48,852 bases of DNA from Rhodothermales bacterium (GTDB lineage Bacteria; Bacteroidota; Rhodothermia; Rhodothermales; Bin80). A program made the position numbers and the translations under genes. The stretch is from NCBI GenBank assembly GCA_028278205.1, contig JANQES010000076.1:1-48852 (forward strand). Direction: 5' to 3'. A model generated the notes under the pieces. That model had not been told where the DNA came from and did not search any database. It was given only the letters and a program-made list of their open reading frames with translations. Every line of letters starts with the position of its first letter. Within the stretch, counting starts at the first letter, position 1. Below are positions 18,397 to 26,210 of the stretch, one piece after another.

Positions 18397-18753
18397 TTAA
18401 AGCTCTCCTCGCTTCCGGAGTGTTCTTTTAAGTTGTCCCGTTGGTTTTCCCTCCGCCATCCGCATCTGAATCTCCTTTCTTATAGCCTCAGTCGACATAG
18501 TCTCATATTCATGTATCCCTCTCGCAGGGGGTGATTTCAGTTTCTTTTTAGCTCCAGGTATCCCTCTCACACGCCGTGATTTTGGTTTCTCTGAGGTGTC
18601 CATTGATCGCATTTCAGCGCGATTATAAACTCTTTTCCCTAATGCTTTCTTTTGGCGGCTCTGAAACCCGAATATCCATCGCAACGGCTCAAAATAGAGC
18701 CGCCAAGCCGATTTTGCCGAGTTGCGTGCTACATCGAGGATGGCCGACATCAT
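18397..18753 (-). CDS. Basic soluble protein of unknown function, second gene of a membrane operon
   Basis: The 118-residue protein is strongly basic and not recognised. It begins MMSAILDVARNSAKSAWRLY and ends in a helical, arginine/lysine-rich tail (MRMAEGKPTGQLKRTLRKRG). The ATG at 18753 overlaps the upstream stop as ATGA, which indicates translational coupling. An in-frame 15-codon duplication (DNA 18513-18546 and 18558-18591) gives two related segments (KPKSRRVRGIPG and KLKSPPARGIHE). The region is less GC-rich than its neighbours, which suggests acquired DNA. A nucleic-acid or membrane-surface partner is possible, but no function is claimed. Confidence 0.6.
   Translation of the reverse strand: MMSAILDVARNSAKSAWRLYFEPLRWIFGFQSRQKKALGKRVYNRAEMRSMDTSEKPKSRRVRGIPGAKKKLKSPPARGIHEYETMSTEAIRKEIQMRMAEGKPTGQLKRTLRKRGEL
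18513..18591 (-). repeat. 45-bp imperfect direct duplication inside a gene
   Basis: GTATCCCTCTC….GTGATTT..GTTTCT occurs at 18513-18546 and again at 18558-18591, exactly 45 bases apart. The shift equals 15 codons, so the frame is kept. The differences between copies show the duplication is not recent. Confidence 0.7.
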
Positions 18754-19028
18754 GCTTGCCCTATGTCTGTCCACATTTTCTTTGCGCTCACCCAAACCGT
18801 TCGTACGATGAAAAACGCAAAGAGTGCCAGGTCTGCAAAAAACAGCAACCACTCTGCGCCCTTGAGCCCGTACAGAATGACGCTGCTTACTCCCAGCCCT
18901 TCCAACCACTTAACGAGGAAATCCAGTCCCACGGCTGGAGCGGCTATGACGACGAAGATGATCGTACCCACGAAAACGTGGACGAGAAATTCTATTGGTG
19001 TATGCCACCATTTTTGATCGGATTCCAT
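18750..19028 (-). CDS. Small two-helix membrane protein, unknown function
   Basis: The 92 residues have hydrophobic segments at ~13-38 (FLVHVFVGTIIFVVIAAPAV) and ~58-80 (AEWLLFFADLALFAFFIVRT) separated by a short hydrophilic loop. A tryptophan-rich start (MESDQKWWHTP) and a basic end suggest both termini are cytoplasmic. It resembles many uncharacterised inner-membrane proteins, and the length would also suit a holin, but no lysis gene is nearby. Its TGA overlaps the ATG of the next gene in a 4-base ATGA, so the pair forms an operon. It is transcribed divergently from sahH. Confidence 0.7.
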   Translation of the reverse strand: MESDQKWWHTPIEFLVHVFVGTIIFVVIAAPAVGLDFLVKWLEGLGVSSVILYGLKGAEWLLFFADLALFAFFIVRTVWVSAKKMWTDIGQA

Positions 19029-19210
19029 CTGCTCGTCACAGCATCGCTAGAAAGTCCTCCGGAATATAGAGAAACTCAGTCTAATTTCTCCTTCACGCAC
19101 CAGGCAACCATGAATTTTCTCCAAACAGCAACCCGGCGGCGCGTTGTGGGTACTATGTCGCCCCTGAGGGGGAGGTACGGAGGCCAAAAAAATCTAACGG
19201 AGCAACGAGC

Positions 19211-20488
19211 ATGGATTACAAAGAAGGCGCTTACAAAGTGCGCGACTTGAGTCTGGCCGACGCCGGACGGATGCGGATCGAGTGGGCCGAGAGCCGGATG
19301 CCGGTGCTGGCTCAACTGCGCGAAGAGTATTCCCAGACGAAGCCCTTCGAGGGCTATAAGATCACGGGCTGCCTGCACGTGACAAAAGAGACGGCGGTGC
19401 TCGTCGAGACCTTCGCTGCGTGCGGCGCCGAGGTGGCCTGGAGCGGCTGCAACCCGCTCTCGACCAACGACGAGGTGGCTGCCGCGCTGGCCGAAGCCGG
19501 CATCGAGATCTACGCCTGGTACGGCCAGAACGTCGATGAATTCTACTGGAGCATCGAACGCACCATCGACAAACCGCCGCACCTGACCCTCGACGACGGC
19601 GCCGACCTCATCTTTACCGTCCACAAAAAATTCCCCCACCTCGCCGACCACATCATCGGCGGCAGCGAGGAGACCACCACCGGCGTCCATCGCCTGCGCG
19701 CCATGGCCGAGGACGGCAAGCTCCTCTACCCGGTCTACGCCGTCAACGACGCCGAGACCAAGTGGGATTTCGACAACGTCTACGGCACCGGCCAATCGAC
19801 CCTCGACGGCATCTTGCGGGCCAGTTCGGTGCTGGTGGCGGGCAAGAACTTCGTCGTGGCCGGCTACGGGCACTGCGGCCGCGGCGTGGCGATGCGCGCC
19901 AAAGGCCTCGGCGCCAACGTCATCGTCACCGAAGTCAAGCCGACGGCTGCGCTCAAAGCCACGCTCGAAGGTATGCGCGTGATGACGATGGACGAAGCTG
20001 CCAAAGTCGGCGATATCTTCGTGACGGCTACCGGCATGAAAGACATCATCCGGGGCTGGCATTTCGTCTCGATGAAAGACGGCGCCATCGTCTGCAACAC
20101 CGGCCACTACGACGTCGAACTGAACCTGAAAGAGCTGGCCGAAGTCTCGCAAGACACCCGCGTCATCCGTTCGGACAACCGCGAGTACACGCTCGATAAC
20201 GGCAAGAAAGTCTTCGTGCTGGCCGAGGGCCGTCTGGTCAACCTCGCTGCTGCCGAAGGCCATCCGTCGGAAGTGATGGACATGAGCTTCGCCAACCAGT
20301 TCATGGCGCACCTGAATCTGGTGCAGGCCCACAAACGCGGCGAGACGCTGCCCAACACGGTCATCGACCTGCCCGAAGAACTCGACCAGCACATCGCCGG
20401 CATCAAGCTCGAAACGATGGGCATGAGGATCGACTCGCTGACCGAAGACCAGATCGCCTACGCCACCGATTATTCGGCAGGAACGTAG
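19211..20488 (+). CDS. Adenosylhomocysteinase
   Basis: SahH (AhcY) reversibly hydrolyses S-adenosylhomocysteine to adenosine and homocysteine, removing the inhibitor of SAM-dependent methylation. The 425 residues are typical of the short bacterial form. Visible motifs include WSGCNPLSTNDEVAAAL (substrate domain), the NAD-binding VAGYGHCGRGVAMRAKG and the FVTATGMKDII segment. The C-terminus ends with a tyrosine-rich tail near YATDYSAGT. It works with metK at 11187. The stop is followed at once by a GATTTTG-family terminator element that fills the gap to the convergent fdxA gene. Confidence 0.97.
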   Translation: MDYKEGAYKVRDLSLADAGRMRIEWAESRMPVLAQLREEYSQTKPFEGYKITGCLHVTKETAVLVETFAACGAEVAWSGCNPLSTNDEVAAALAEAGIEIYAWYGQNVDEFYWSIERTIDKPPHLTLDDGADLIFTVHKKFPHLADHIIGGSEETTTGVHRLRAMAEDGKLLYPVYAVNDAETKWDFDNVYGTGQSTLDGILRASSVLVAGKNFVVAGYGHCGRGVAMRAKGLGANVIVTEVKPTAALKATLEGMRVMTMDEAAKVGDIFVTATGMKDIIRGWHFVSMKDGAIVCNTGHYDVELNLKELAEVSQDTRVIRSDNREYTLDNGKKVFVLAEGRLVNLAAAEGHPSEVMDMSFANQFMAHLNLVQAHKRGETLPNTVIDLPEELDQHIAGIKLETMGMRIDSLTEDQIAYATDYSAGT

Positions 20489-20636
20489 GGATTTTGGATT
20501 TGCGATTTTGGATTTTGGATTGTCGTGATCTGGAGTCCAATCCATTAAACGAAAAAGCCGCGCTGGCATCGACCGGCGCGGCTTTTTCGTTTGGCAATAG
20601 CGGTTGGAATCAGAATCAATCCAAAATCCAAAATCG
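20489..20636. repeat. GATTTTG-word hairpin element with inner terminator (copy A1)
   Basis: The left arm at 20489-20522 is GATTTTG/GATTTGC words ending GGATTG. The right arm at 20617-20635 is CAATCCAAAATCCAAAATC. Between them is a 17-bp perfect inner stem (20547-20592). The element occupies the entire gap between the sahH TAG (20486-20488) and the fdxA TGA (complement at 20637-20639), almost to the base. Confidence 0.85.
20547..20592. terminator. Bidirectional terminator-like hairpin inside A1
   Basis: AAACGAAAAAGCCGCGC (20547-20563) and GCGCGGCTTTTTCGTTT (20576-20592) are perfectly complementary with a 12-base loop. A GC-rich stem flanked by A5 and T5 can act as an intrinsic terminator in both directions, which suits the convergent sahH and fdxA. 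Confidence 0.8.
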
Positions 20637-20990
20637 TCACTCCCAATCGAGGATGTCTTCTTCGGATAAACCCCGGCTTCTGGCCTCCTCCGGACTGGTG
20701 ACGGCGTCGGGCAGGGCGTCTTTCTTTTCGGTGATGACGTAGCCCAGGGGTTGCCATTTTTCGGCCAGGTATTCATTCCACTGGGTGTAGTGTTCCCATT
20801 TCTCCGGCAGCTCGTCGTCAGGGAAGATGGCTTCGACGGGGCAGACGGGCACGCAGGCGTTGCAATCGATGCATTCATCCGGGTGGATGACCAGGAAATT
20901 AGGCCCTTCGTAGAAGCAATCGACGGGGCAAACTTCGACACAGTCTGTATGCTTGCAGTTGATGCATGGCTCGGCTACGACGTACGGCAT
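20637..20990 (-). CDS. Ferredoxin, seven-iron type
   Basis: This 117-residue electron carrier has two cluster motifs. The first is [14 protein letters not shown] at residues ~9-22. The second is [12 protein letters not shown] at ~40-51, followed by [10 protein letters not shown]. The pattern matches FdxA-type [3Fe-4S][4Fe-4S] ferredoxins, which are 105-115 residues. ATG 20990 is chosen because MPYVVAEPC is the canonical start of the family; the frame stays open further upstream. It is divergent from a lipoprotein gene and convergent with sahH. The physiological partner is not indicated. Confidence 0.93.
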   Translation of the reverse strand: MPYVVAEPCINCKHTDCVEVCPVDCFYEGPNFLVIHPDECIDCNACVPVCPVEAIFPDDELPEKWEHYTQWNEYLAEKWQPLGYVITEKKDALPDAVTSPEEARSRGLSEEDILDWE

Positions 20991-21034
20991 GATGCGGTCT
21001 CGCGGTTGTGGAATAATTCTTGTCCCAGGTAAAC

Positions 21035-21087
21035 GGGGGGAAGATAGCATACGGAATCTTAGCAACCAACCCCTGCTATCTTTTCCC
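21035..21087. promoter_or_regulatory. Inverted repeat in the fdxA/lipoprotein divergent gap
   Basis: AAGATAGCA (21041-21049), preceded by a run of G, pairs with TGCTATCTT (21074-21082), followed by TTCCC. The arms are separated by 24 bases. It lies between the two divergent starts (20990 and 21169) and could be an operator or a leader structure. No binding protein can be named. Confidence 0.3.
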
Positions 21088-21168
21088 GTGGCATCGATAG
21101 CTCCCGCGTGCCGCTTTGCCCCGCTGCAACACGCCGTCGATTGTGTCATCGATCTCGGAGGTAGTATC

Positions 21169-21831
21169 ATGAGAGGTTCTATCAAGCCCACGTTCCTGGT
21201 CTTTCCGCTGCTGGCGCTGGCGGTGTTGGTGGCCGGCTGTTTCTCGTCGCGGCTGCATAAAAAAGACTTCGAAGGGCGTCAAATAGCGGCTGTGGCGGCC
21301 TTTCCGCCCAACCCGGTCATTCACAACGAATACCTGGCCTCCGTCGGGGTTTATCCGTACGCGCCGGCCGGGCGCGCAGCCTTCGGGCCGGCAGCCGACG
21401 AAGAAGAGCAGGTCAAGCGCCTGCAAGGCCTGCTCAACGCCGCCACCAAACGCGTCGATCTGGCCGAATACGTAGCCCGCGAAGCGCTCGTCCTCGGCGC
21501 CGAACGGCTCGACGCCGCCATCGCCAACAACCCCGATGAGGCGGACTATGTGCTGGACTTGCGTGTCTACGATTATGGACTTTACATGCGGTCCTATCAT
21601 ACAGAAGCCAATTTTTATCTCAACGCCGAATTGTTCATGCGAGACCGGGAGACCAACGAGGTGCTCTGGAAAAAACGCCTGGACCGCGTGGGCAACTTCA
21701 AAACACGGCTGACCGGCGCGGAGATGTCGCACCTGACCGAAGCCGCGCTGACCCGCGAACTCGAAAAGTTCGCCGCCTACGCCGCCGAACGGATGTCGAG
21801 CGCCCTCACCAGGAATGTTAAAAACGGATGA
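21169..21831 (+). CDS. Lipoprotein, paralogue family member 1
   Basis: The protein is 220 residues with lipobox LVAGC and the lipidated cysteine at 24. It shares a pattern with the lipoproteins at 25360 and 26211: a segment after the lipobox like [20 protein letters not shown], a central [12 protein letters not shown] helix, and a [17 protein letters not shown] strand then [19 protein letters not shown]. The fold is unknown to me; it is presumably anchored in the outer or inner membrane facing the periplasm. ATG 21169 follows GGAGGTAGTATC, a good ribosome site. The frame upstream of it is a shadow. A GATTTTG element follows 4 bases after the stop. Confidence 0.75.
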   Translation: MRGSIKPTFLVFPLLALAVLVAGCFSSRLHKKDFEGRQIAAVAAFPPNPVIHNEYLASVGVYPYAPAGRAAFGPAADEEEQVKRLQGLLNAATKRVDLAEYVAREALVLGAERLDAAIANNPDEADYVLDLRVYDYGLYMRSYHTEANFYLNAELFMRDRETNEVLWKKRLDRVGNFKTRLTGAEMSHLTEAALTRELEKFAAYAAERMSSALTRNVKNG

Positions 21832-21835
21832 TTCC

Positions 21836-21981
21836 ATTTTGGATTTTGGATTTTAGATTTTGGATTGGGAAGGTTCCCATCCGTTCATAACAAACGAAGA
21901 AGCCGCGCTGGTATTGACCGGCGCGGCTTCTTTGATTATCGATTACGGATCGGCTGGCACCCAATCCAAAATCTAAAATCG
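21836..21981. repeat. GATTTTG-word hairpin element with inner terminator (copy A2)
   Basis: The left arm at 21836-21867 has four GATTTTG/GATTTTA words, and the right arm at 21962-21980 is CAATCCAAAATCTAAAATC. An inner stem lies at 21893-21935. GGCACCC (21956-21962) abuts the right arm. It fills most of the gap between the first lipoprotein and the Wzy-like gene, both on the plus strand. Confidence 0.85.
21893..21935. terminator. Terminator-like hairpin inside A2
   Basis: CGAAGAAGCCGCGC (21895-21908) pairs with GCGCGGCTTCTTTG (21921-21934) with one G-T wobble. Relative to A1 the stem has a compensatory A-T to G-C change (GAAAAAGCC/GGCTTTTTC versus GAAGAAGCC/GGCTTCTTT), so the paired state has been maintained. 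Confidence 0.75.
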
Positions 21982-22043
21982 GAAACCTCAGGCCGGGTAG
22001 ACCATACACGGGGCGGTATTCGATTCACCCTCGGCCACCGGAC

Positions 22044-25000
22044 ATGCCTACACGATTAACGATTCTGTGCAACCGCATCATTGAAGCGGGCTGGCTGGCT
22101 GCGCTGATCGTCGTTCCGTTGTATTTCAACCCGTCTTCGACCCGCATCTTCGAGGCCGACAAGGTGGCGTTGCTGCGGTCGGTGGCGGTGATCATGGCGC
22201 TGGCGTGGGTCGTCAAAGCCATCGAGATGTGGCTGGCCGGGCGGCGCAAGGGCAGCGCCCCGGCAGCGGAGGCTTCGGCAGAGACGGCTTCGTGGCGGGC
22301 GCGGCTCCGGCATCCTATCATCCTGGCGGCGCTGCTGCTGATAGTCAGTTACGGGCTGGCGTCGGTGTTTTCGATCTTGCCGGCGCTCAGCCTCTGGGGG
22401 CAGTATGATCGGCTTCAGGGGCTCTACACGGTGGCGGCCTATCTGGTGTTTTTCTTTTCGATCCTGGGGCTGTTGCGCACGCGGGTGCAACTGCACCGGC
22501 TCATCACAGCGGCGCTGCTGGCGAGTGTGCCGGTGGCGCTCTACGGCATCTTGCAACACTTCGACGTTCGACTCTGGGGATGGAGTTACGACGTGTCCGT
22601 CCGCGTCCACTCGACGATGGGCAATGCGATCTATCTGGCGGCGTACCTGGGCCTGGCGCTGCCGCTGGCGGTCTATCGGTTGATTGAGACGAAACGCCTT
22701 GGGGGGGCGTGGCTCCGGCTGAGTGTATATCTCGTGTTGATCGTGCTTCACCTGCTGTGCATCCTTTTTACGCAGAGCCGGGGTCCCGTTTTGGGCCTGG
22801 CCGTCGGTGTGCTCTTCGGGGTGCTGCTCTGGATGCTGGCGCGGCGCCGGTGGCGCTGGGCGAAGGGGGTGCTGGGTCTGGGCGCTGCCTTTGCGGTCTT
22901 GCTGGTGATCGTCAACCTGCCCAACTCGCCGCTCTCTTTTGTGCAAGACATCCCGTATCTGAACCGGCTGGCGCGTATTGCCAACACCGAAGGCTCTGCG
23001 GTGGGCCGGGTGCTCATCTGGGAAGGGGCCACGGCGCTGGCTGCCGACGATCCGGCACGCCTCGTCATCGGGTATGGGCCGGAGGCGATTCGGTATGCGT
23101 TCTATCCGTACCACACCGCCGAAATAGGCAACCTGGAGGGCTGGGACGTGGTGCCGGACCGGATGCACAACGAAAGCTTCGACGTGATCGTGAGCACCGG
23201 CCTGGTCGGCTTGCTGATCTATTTGCTGCTCTTTACCGGCATCGTCTATTACGCCTTTCGATGGCTGGGCGTGATGCCGTCTTCGAAGGATCGAACGCTG
23301 TTTCTGACGTTGTGGTTTGCGGGCGCGCTCGTGATGGTCGTGGGGCTGCGCCTCGTCGCGCAGACGTGGACGTTCAGCGGGGTGGCGCTGGCGGCGGGGT
23401 TGTTGGGCGGCGCCTTGCTCTATCTGACGGTCTACGCCTTCATCGCGCCGCGCCGCGAAGACGCCGCCGAAGCCCCGGCGGCTCCGCATCCGTGGATGCT
23501 GCTCATCCTCCTGCTTTTTGCGGGCATCATGGGTCATTTTGTGGAGATCAACGTGGGCATCGCTGTCTCGGCGACGCGTCTTTATTTCTGGATCTACACA
23601 GGGCTCCTGATGGCGCTGGCGCTTTACGTCGAACGACGCACCGACGCCGCCGGGGAGGCCCCCGCAGCTTCGGAAGAAACCCCGCGTCCAGCGCCGAAAA
23701 AGAAGGCCGGCGCGTCTTCGAAGAAAGCCGGTGCGTCTTCAAAGAAAGCCAAAAAACGCAAACGCCAGCCGAAGCCCTCGTTCAGCGCGCGGTTGCCGGA
23801 GGGGCTGGTTTCGCTGAGTCTGATGGCGGGGTTGATGCTGGGCACCGTCGCCTTCAGTTTTTTCAGCCGGAGTGTGGCCGACGAGTTTGCGCTGGCCATC
23901 CGGGGCTTCGTCCTCGCGCTCTGGATCCTGACGGGCCTGCTCCTGGCCGTCGAGTTGTATGCGATGAACGGCACATGGCTTTCGCTGCGAAGCCTGGCGT
24001 TCTATGGCGTGGTGGCGTGGCTTCCGGCGCTCGCGTTCATCCTTTTTAAAGATGTAGTGGCGGGCGGGCGGCTCTTTTATCTGGCGCTCTACAACCTGAT
24101 CGTGCTGGCGGTGTTGATGGCCTTTGCCGTGTGGGCGCGACGCGCGGAGGGACCTCGGCTTCAGAAGATCGCCCCGATGAGCCTCGTGGCGGGCGTGGTG
24201 TTGGCCGTGGCGGCGGGTGTGTTCATCCATCAGACGAATATCCAGATCGTCCAGGCCAACCTGTATCACAACGGGGCGCGGTCTGCCATGCAGCAGCAGC
24301 GCTACGATCCCGCTATCACGCAGTATCGCCGGGCGCTCGCGCTCGATCCGGGGCAGGGGCTTTATCAACTGGAACTGGCGCAGGCGCTGGTCTCGAAGGG
24401 GGTTTACACCCAGGTCGCCGCCTCCCAGCGCGACCAGCTTTTCGGGGAAGCCGAAGACATTTTGCTCGACGCCGTGACGACGAACCCGTTCGAGCCGTAT
24501 CACCGCGCGCAACTGGCCGAGATCCATCGTATCTGGTCGATGGTTTCGGAGGATCAGACGCGGCAGGCGTCGAGCCGCGAGAAGGCCGTGAGCTATCTCG
24601 ACGAAGCGCTTCAATACAACCGGCAGAATATTCTTTTCTTGAAGAAATGGGCGCAAATCGAGGAGCAGTTCGGCAATCCGGCGGAGGCGCTGGAGATGTA
24701 TGAGGAATTGTTGCGATGGGACAGCACCGACGTGTCGCTGTACCTGCAACTGGGCGAGACCTATCAGGCAAAGCAGCGCTGGCAGGATGCTGCGGCGATG
24801 TACGAAGGCGCCCTGCGTCAGAGAAGGCGCCTGCCCGAAGCCCAGCGGCATCTGGTCACGGTCTATCAGCAACTCGGACGTCCGGGCAAGGCGCTCCAGG
24901 CCGGCCGGCGGCTCGTGGCCCTCGAACCCGACTCGTTGGCCAATCATACGCTGGTGCTCGATCTCTACCAGCGCACCGGCCAGTGCAACGGCGCCTTGCA

Positions 25001-25091
25001 GCAGACCCGCGCCTCGCTCGATCGCTGGCCCGACAACGAAGCCCTGCAAACCCAGGCTTCGGCAGTGACTCAACAATGCACCGATGGTTAG
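22044..25091 (+). CDS. O-antigen ligase/polymerase-like membrane protein fused to TPR domain
   Basis: The protein is 1015 residues. Residues ~15-490 hold about a dozen membrane helices with a Wzy_C-like core (LFTQSRGPVLGLAVGVLFG) and a long periplasmic loop containing GYGPEAIRYAFYPYH and RMHNESFDVIVSTGLVG, typical of O-antigen ligases and polymerases. A lysine/alanine/serine linker (~537-582) contains a duplicated AGASSKK. Further helices follow to ~735. The C-terminal ~280 residues are TPR repeats (YDPAITQYRRALALDPGQG; ALEMYEELLRWDSTDVSLYL). The family joins or polymerises glycans on the periplasmic face; the acceptor is not evident and no glycosyltransferases lie nearby. It is flanked on both sides by GATTTTG elements. 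Confidence 0.85.
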   Translation: MPTRLTILCNRIIEAGWLAALIVVPLYFNPSSTRIFEADKVALLRSVAVIMALAWVVKAIEMWLAGRRKGSAPAAEASAETASWRARLRHPIILAALLLIVSYGLASVFSILPALSLWGQYDRLQGLYTVAAYLVFFFSILGLLRTRVQLHRLITAALLASVPVALYGILQHFDVRLWGWSYDVSVRVHSTMGNAIYLAAYLGLALPLAVYRLIETKRLGGAWLRLSVYLVLIVLHLLCILFTQSRGPVLGLAVGVLFGVLLWMLARRRWRWAKGVLGLGAAFAVLLVIVNLPNSPLSFVQDIPYLNRLARIANTEGSAVGRVLIWEGATALAADDPARLVIGYGPEAIRYAFYPYHTAEIGNLEGWDVVPDRMHNESFDVIVSTGLVGLLIYLLLFTGIVYYAFRWLGVMPSSKDRTLFLTLWFAGALVMVVGLRLVAQTWTFSGVALAAGLLGGALLYLTVYAFIAPRREDAAEAPAAPHPWMLLILLLFAGIMGHFVEINVGIAVSATRLYFWIYTGLLMALALYVERRTDAAGEAPAASEETPRPAPKKKAGASSKKAGASSKKAKKRKRQPKPSFSARLPEGLVSLSLMAGLMLGTVAFSFFSRSVADEFALAIRGFVLALWILTGLLLAVELYAMNGTWLSLRSLAFYGVVAWLPALAFILFKDVVAGGRLFYLALYNLIVLAVLMAFAVWARRAEGPRLQKIAPMSLVAGVVLAVAAGVFIHQTNIQIVQANLYHNGARSAMQQQRYDPAITQYRRALALDPGQGLYQLELAQALVSKGVYTQVAASQRDQLFGEAEDILLDAVTTNPFEPYHRAQLAEIHRIWSMVSEDQTRQASSREKAVSYLDEALQYNRQNILFLKKWAQIEEQFGNPAEALEMYEELLRWDSTDVSLYLQLGETYQAKQRWQDAAAMYEGALRQRRRLPEAQRHLVTVYQQLGRPGKALQAGRRLVALEPDSLANHTLVLDLYQRTGQCNGALQQTRASLDRWPDNEALQTQASAVTQQCTDG

Positions 25092-25250
25092 GATTTTAGA
25101 TTTTGGATTTTGGATTGGTCTGATTGGGCACCCTCATCGCAAACGAAAAAGCCGCGCCCGTCCTGACCGGCACGGCTTTTTCGTTTATTGAACCCGGATC
25201 GTCACGCACCCAATCCAAAATCCAAAATCCAAAATCTAAAATCCAAAATC
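25090..25250. repeat. GATTTTG-word hairpin element with inner terminator (copy A3)
   Basis: The left arm at 25090-25118 (GGATTTTAGATTTTGG, then GATTTTGGATTGG) follows the Wzy-like TAG (25089-25091) directly. The right arm at 25211-25250 has five words (CAATCCAAAATCC, then AAAATCC and AAAATCT words). GGCACCC is at 25127-25133 and CGCACCC abuts the right arm. The inner stem is at 25141-25186. Confidence 0.85.
25141..25186. terminator. Bidirectional terminator-like hairpin inside A3
   Basis: AAACGAAAAAGCCG (25141-25154) pairs perfectly with CGGCTTTTTCGTTT (25173-25186). The inner part, CGCC against GGCA, has one mismatch. It has the same sequence core as A1 and lies downstream of the Wzy-like gene. 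Confidence 0.75.
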
Positions 25251-25359
25251 GGAAACCGTTACTCGTTCGAGGGCGGCAGCGGCTATAGGGATAGAAACGG
25301 AGTGTGGTATGCAGGCCGTTTCTATCCGTACACAATGTTGTTGTATACACTCGGACACG

Positions 25360-26064
25360 ATGAAAAGGACTCGCTTTACCTATAGATGCCTGACGATTCC
25401 GGCGCTGCTTTTACTTTTGCTGGCCGGCTGCAACACCACCAACCGGCTCCACGATTATGACTTCGACGACGCCCGCGTGGCCGTGGTTGCCAACATCCCA
25501 CCCCGCCCGGTCGTCTTCACCGATGTGCTTTATGAAGGACGCATCGATCCCGACGACCCCATCGGCTCGGTCTTTCGCGTCGGCAGCGCGCTCATCAAAC
25601 ATAACGAAGCCCGCGAGGCCCAGGAACGCATGGATCAAGCCCTCGACCACGTCGACGTAGCCGACCGCGTGGCCCGCGAGGCGCTCCGGCGTAGCGCGCC
25701 GCTGCTCGGCTACCGGCCCGTCCCCAGCCCCGCACAGGCCGATTTCATCCTCGACATCCGCATCGACAACTACGGCCTCGTCGCCGATTCGTGGACGGCT
25801 GCCCTGCATTTCGAGGTCGATGCCGAGATGGTGCTCGTCGACAAGCACACGCGGGAGCCCATCTGGAGACGGCACATTCGAGAAATCGAACCTGTCTCGC
25901 ACGCCGGCGTGCGGCTCGGCGCCACCTTCGGCAACACGTTTACGGCGCTGGCGCTCTCCAAACTCTCCACCGATGAAATGATCGTGGCGCTCGAAGATCT
26001 GGCCGATTTCACCGCTGCCCACCTCACCGCCGCGCTCCGCCGTGACTTCTACGCCAGCCGATAG
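25360..26064 (+). CDS. Lipoprotein, paralogue family member 2
   Basis: The protein is 234 residues with lipobox LLAGC and the lipidated cysteine at 24. After it comes NRLHDYDFDDARVAVVANIP, matching the same position in the member at 26211 (NRLQDCDFDNHTAAVVV). VDVADRVAREAL and ADFILDIRIDNYGLVADSW repeat the pattern of members 1 and 3, and VLVDKHTREPIWRRHIRE matches the [13 protein letters not shown] of member 1. ATG 25360 is preferred because the signal peptide starts there; the frame opens earlier at 25309 without lipoprotein features. It is probably co-expressed with the next gene, 146 bases away. Function is unknown. Confidence 0.75.
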   Translation: MKRTRFTYRCLTIPALLLLLLAGCNTTNRLHDYDFDDARVAVVANIPPRPVVFTDVLYEGRIDPDDPIGSVFRVGSALIKHNEAREAQERMDQALDHVDVADRVAREALRRSAPLLGYRPVPSPAQADFILDIRIDNYGLVADSWTAALHFEVDAEMVLVDKHTREPIWRRHIREIEPVSHAGVRLGATFGNTFTALALSKLSTDEMIVALEDLADFTAAHLTAALRRDFYASR

Positions 26065-26210
26065 CGATAGGGCGTTTATTCAGGGATGACATATTAAGGG
26101 GAGGAGTCGTACCGTTAAAGAGATGGGGGCTCAAAGCTCGCTGCTTCGCCTATTCGCCGTCTCCTCAAGGGGCCGGCTCCTCCTCGTTCCTCGCTCAAAG
26201 ACGCCTTGCG

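Noticed and set aside
19140..19210. Possible SAH riboswitch in the sahH leader
   Set aside because: I could not match the conserved core or pseudoknot. The GC-rich part (CCCCTGAGGGGG) fits the small palindrome family seen elsewhere.
20489..25250. GATTTTG repeats as a dispersed CRISPR array
   Set aside because: The words are tandem without unique spacers, the arms are inverted, and there are no cas genes.
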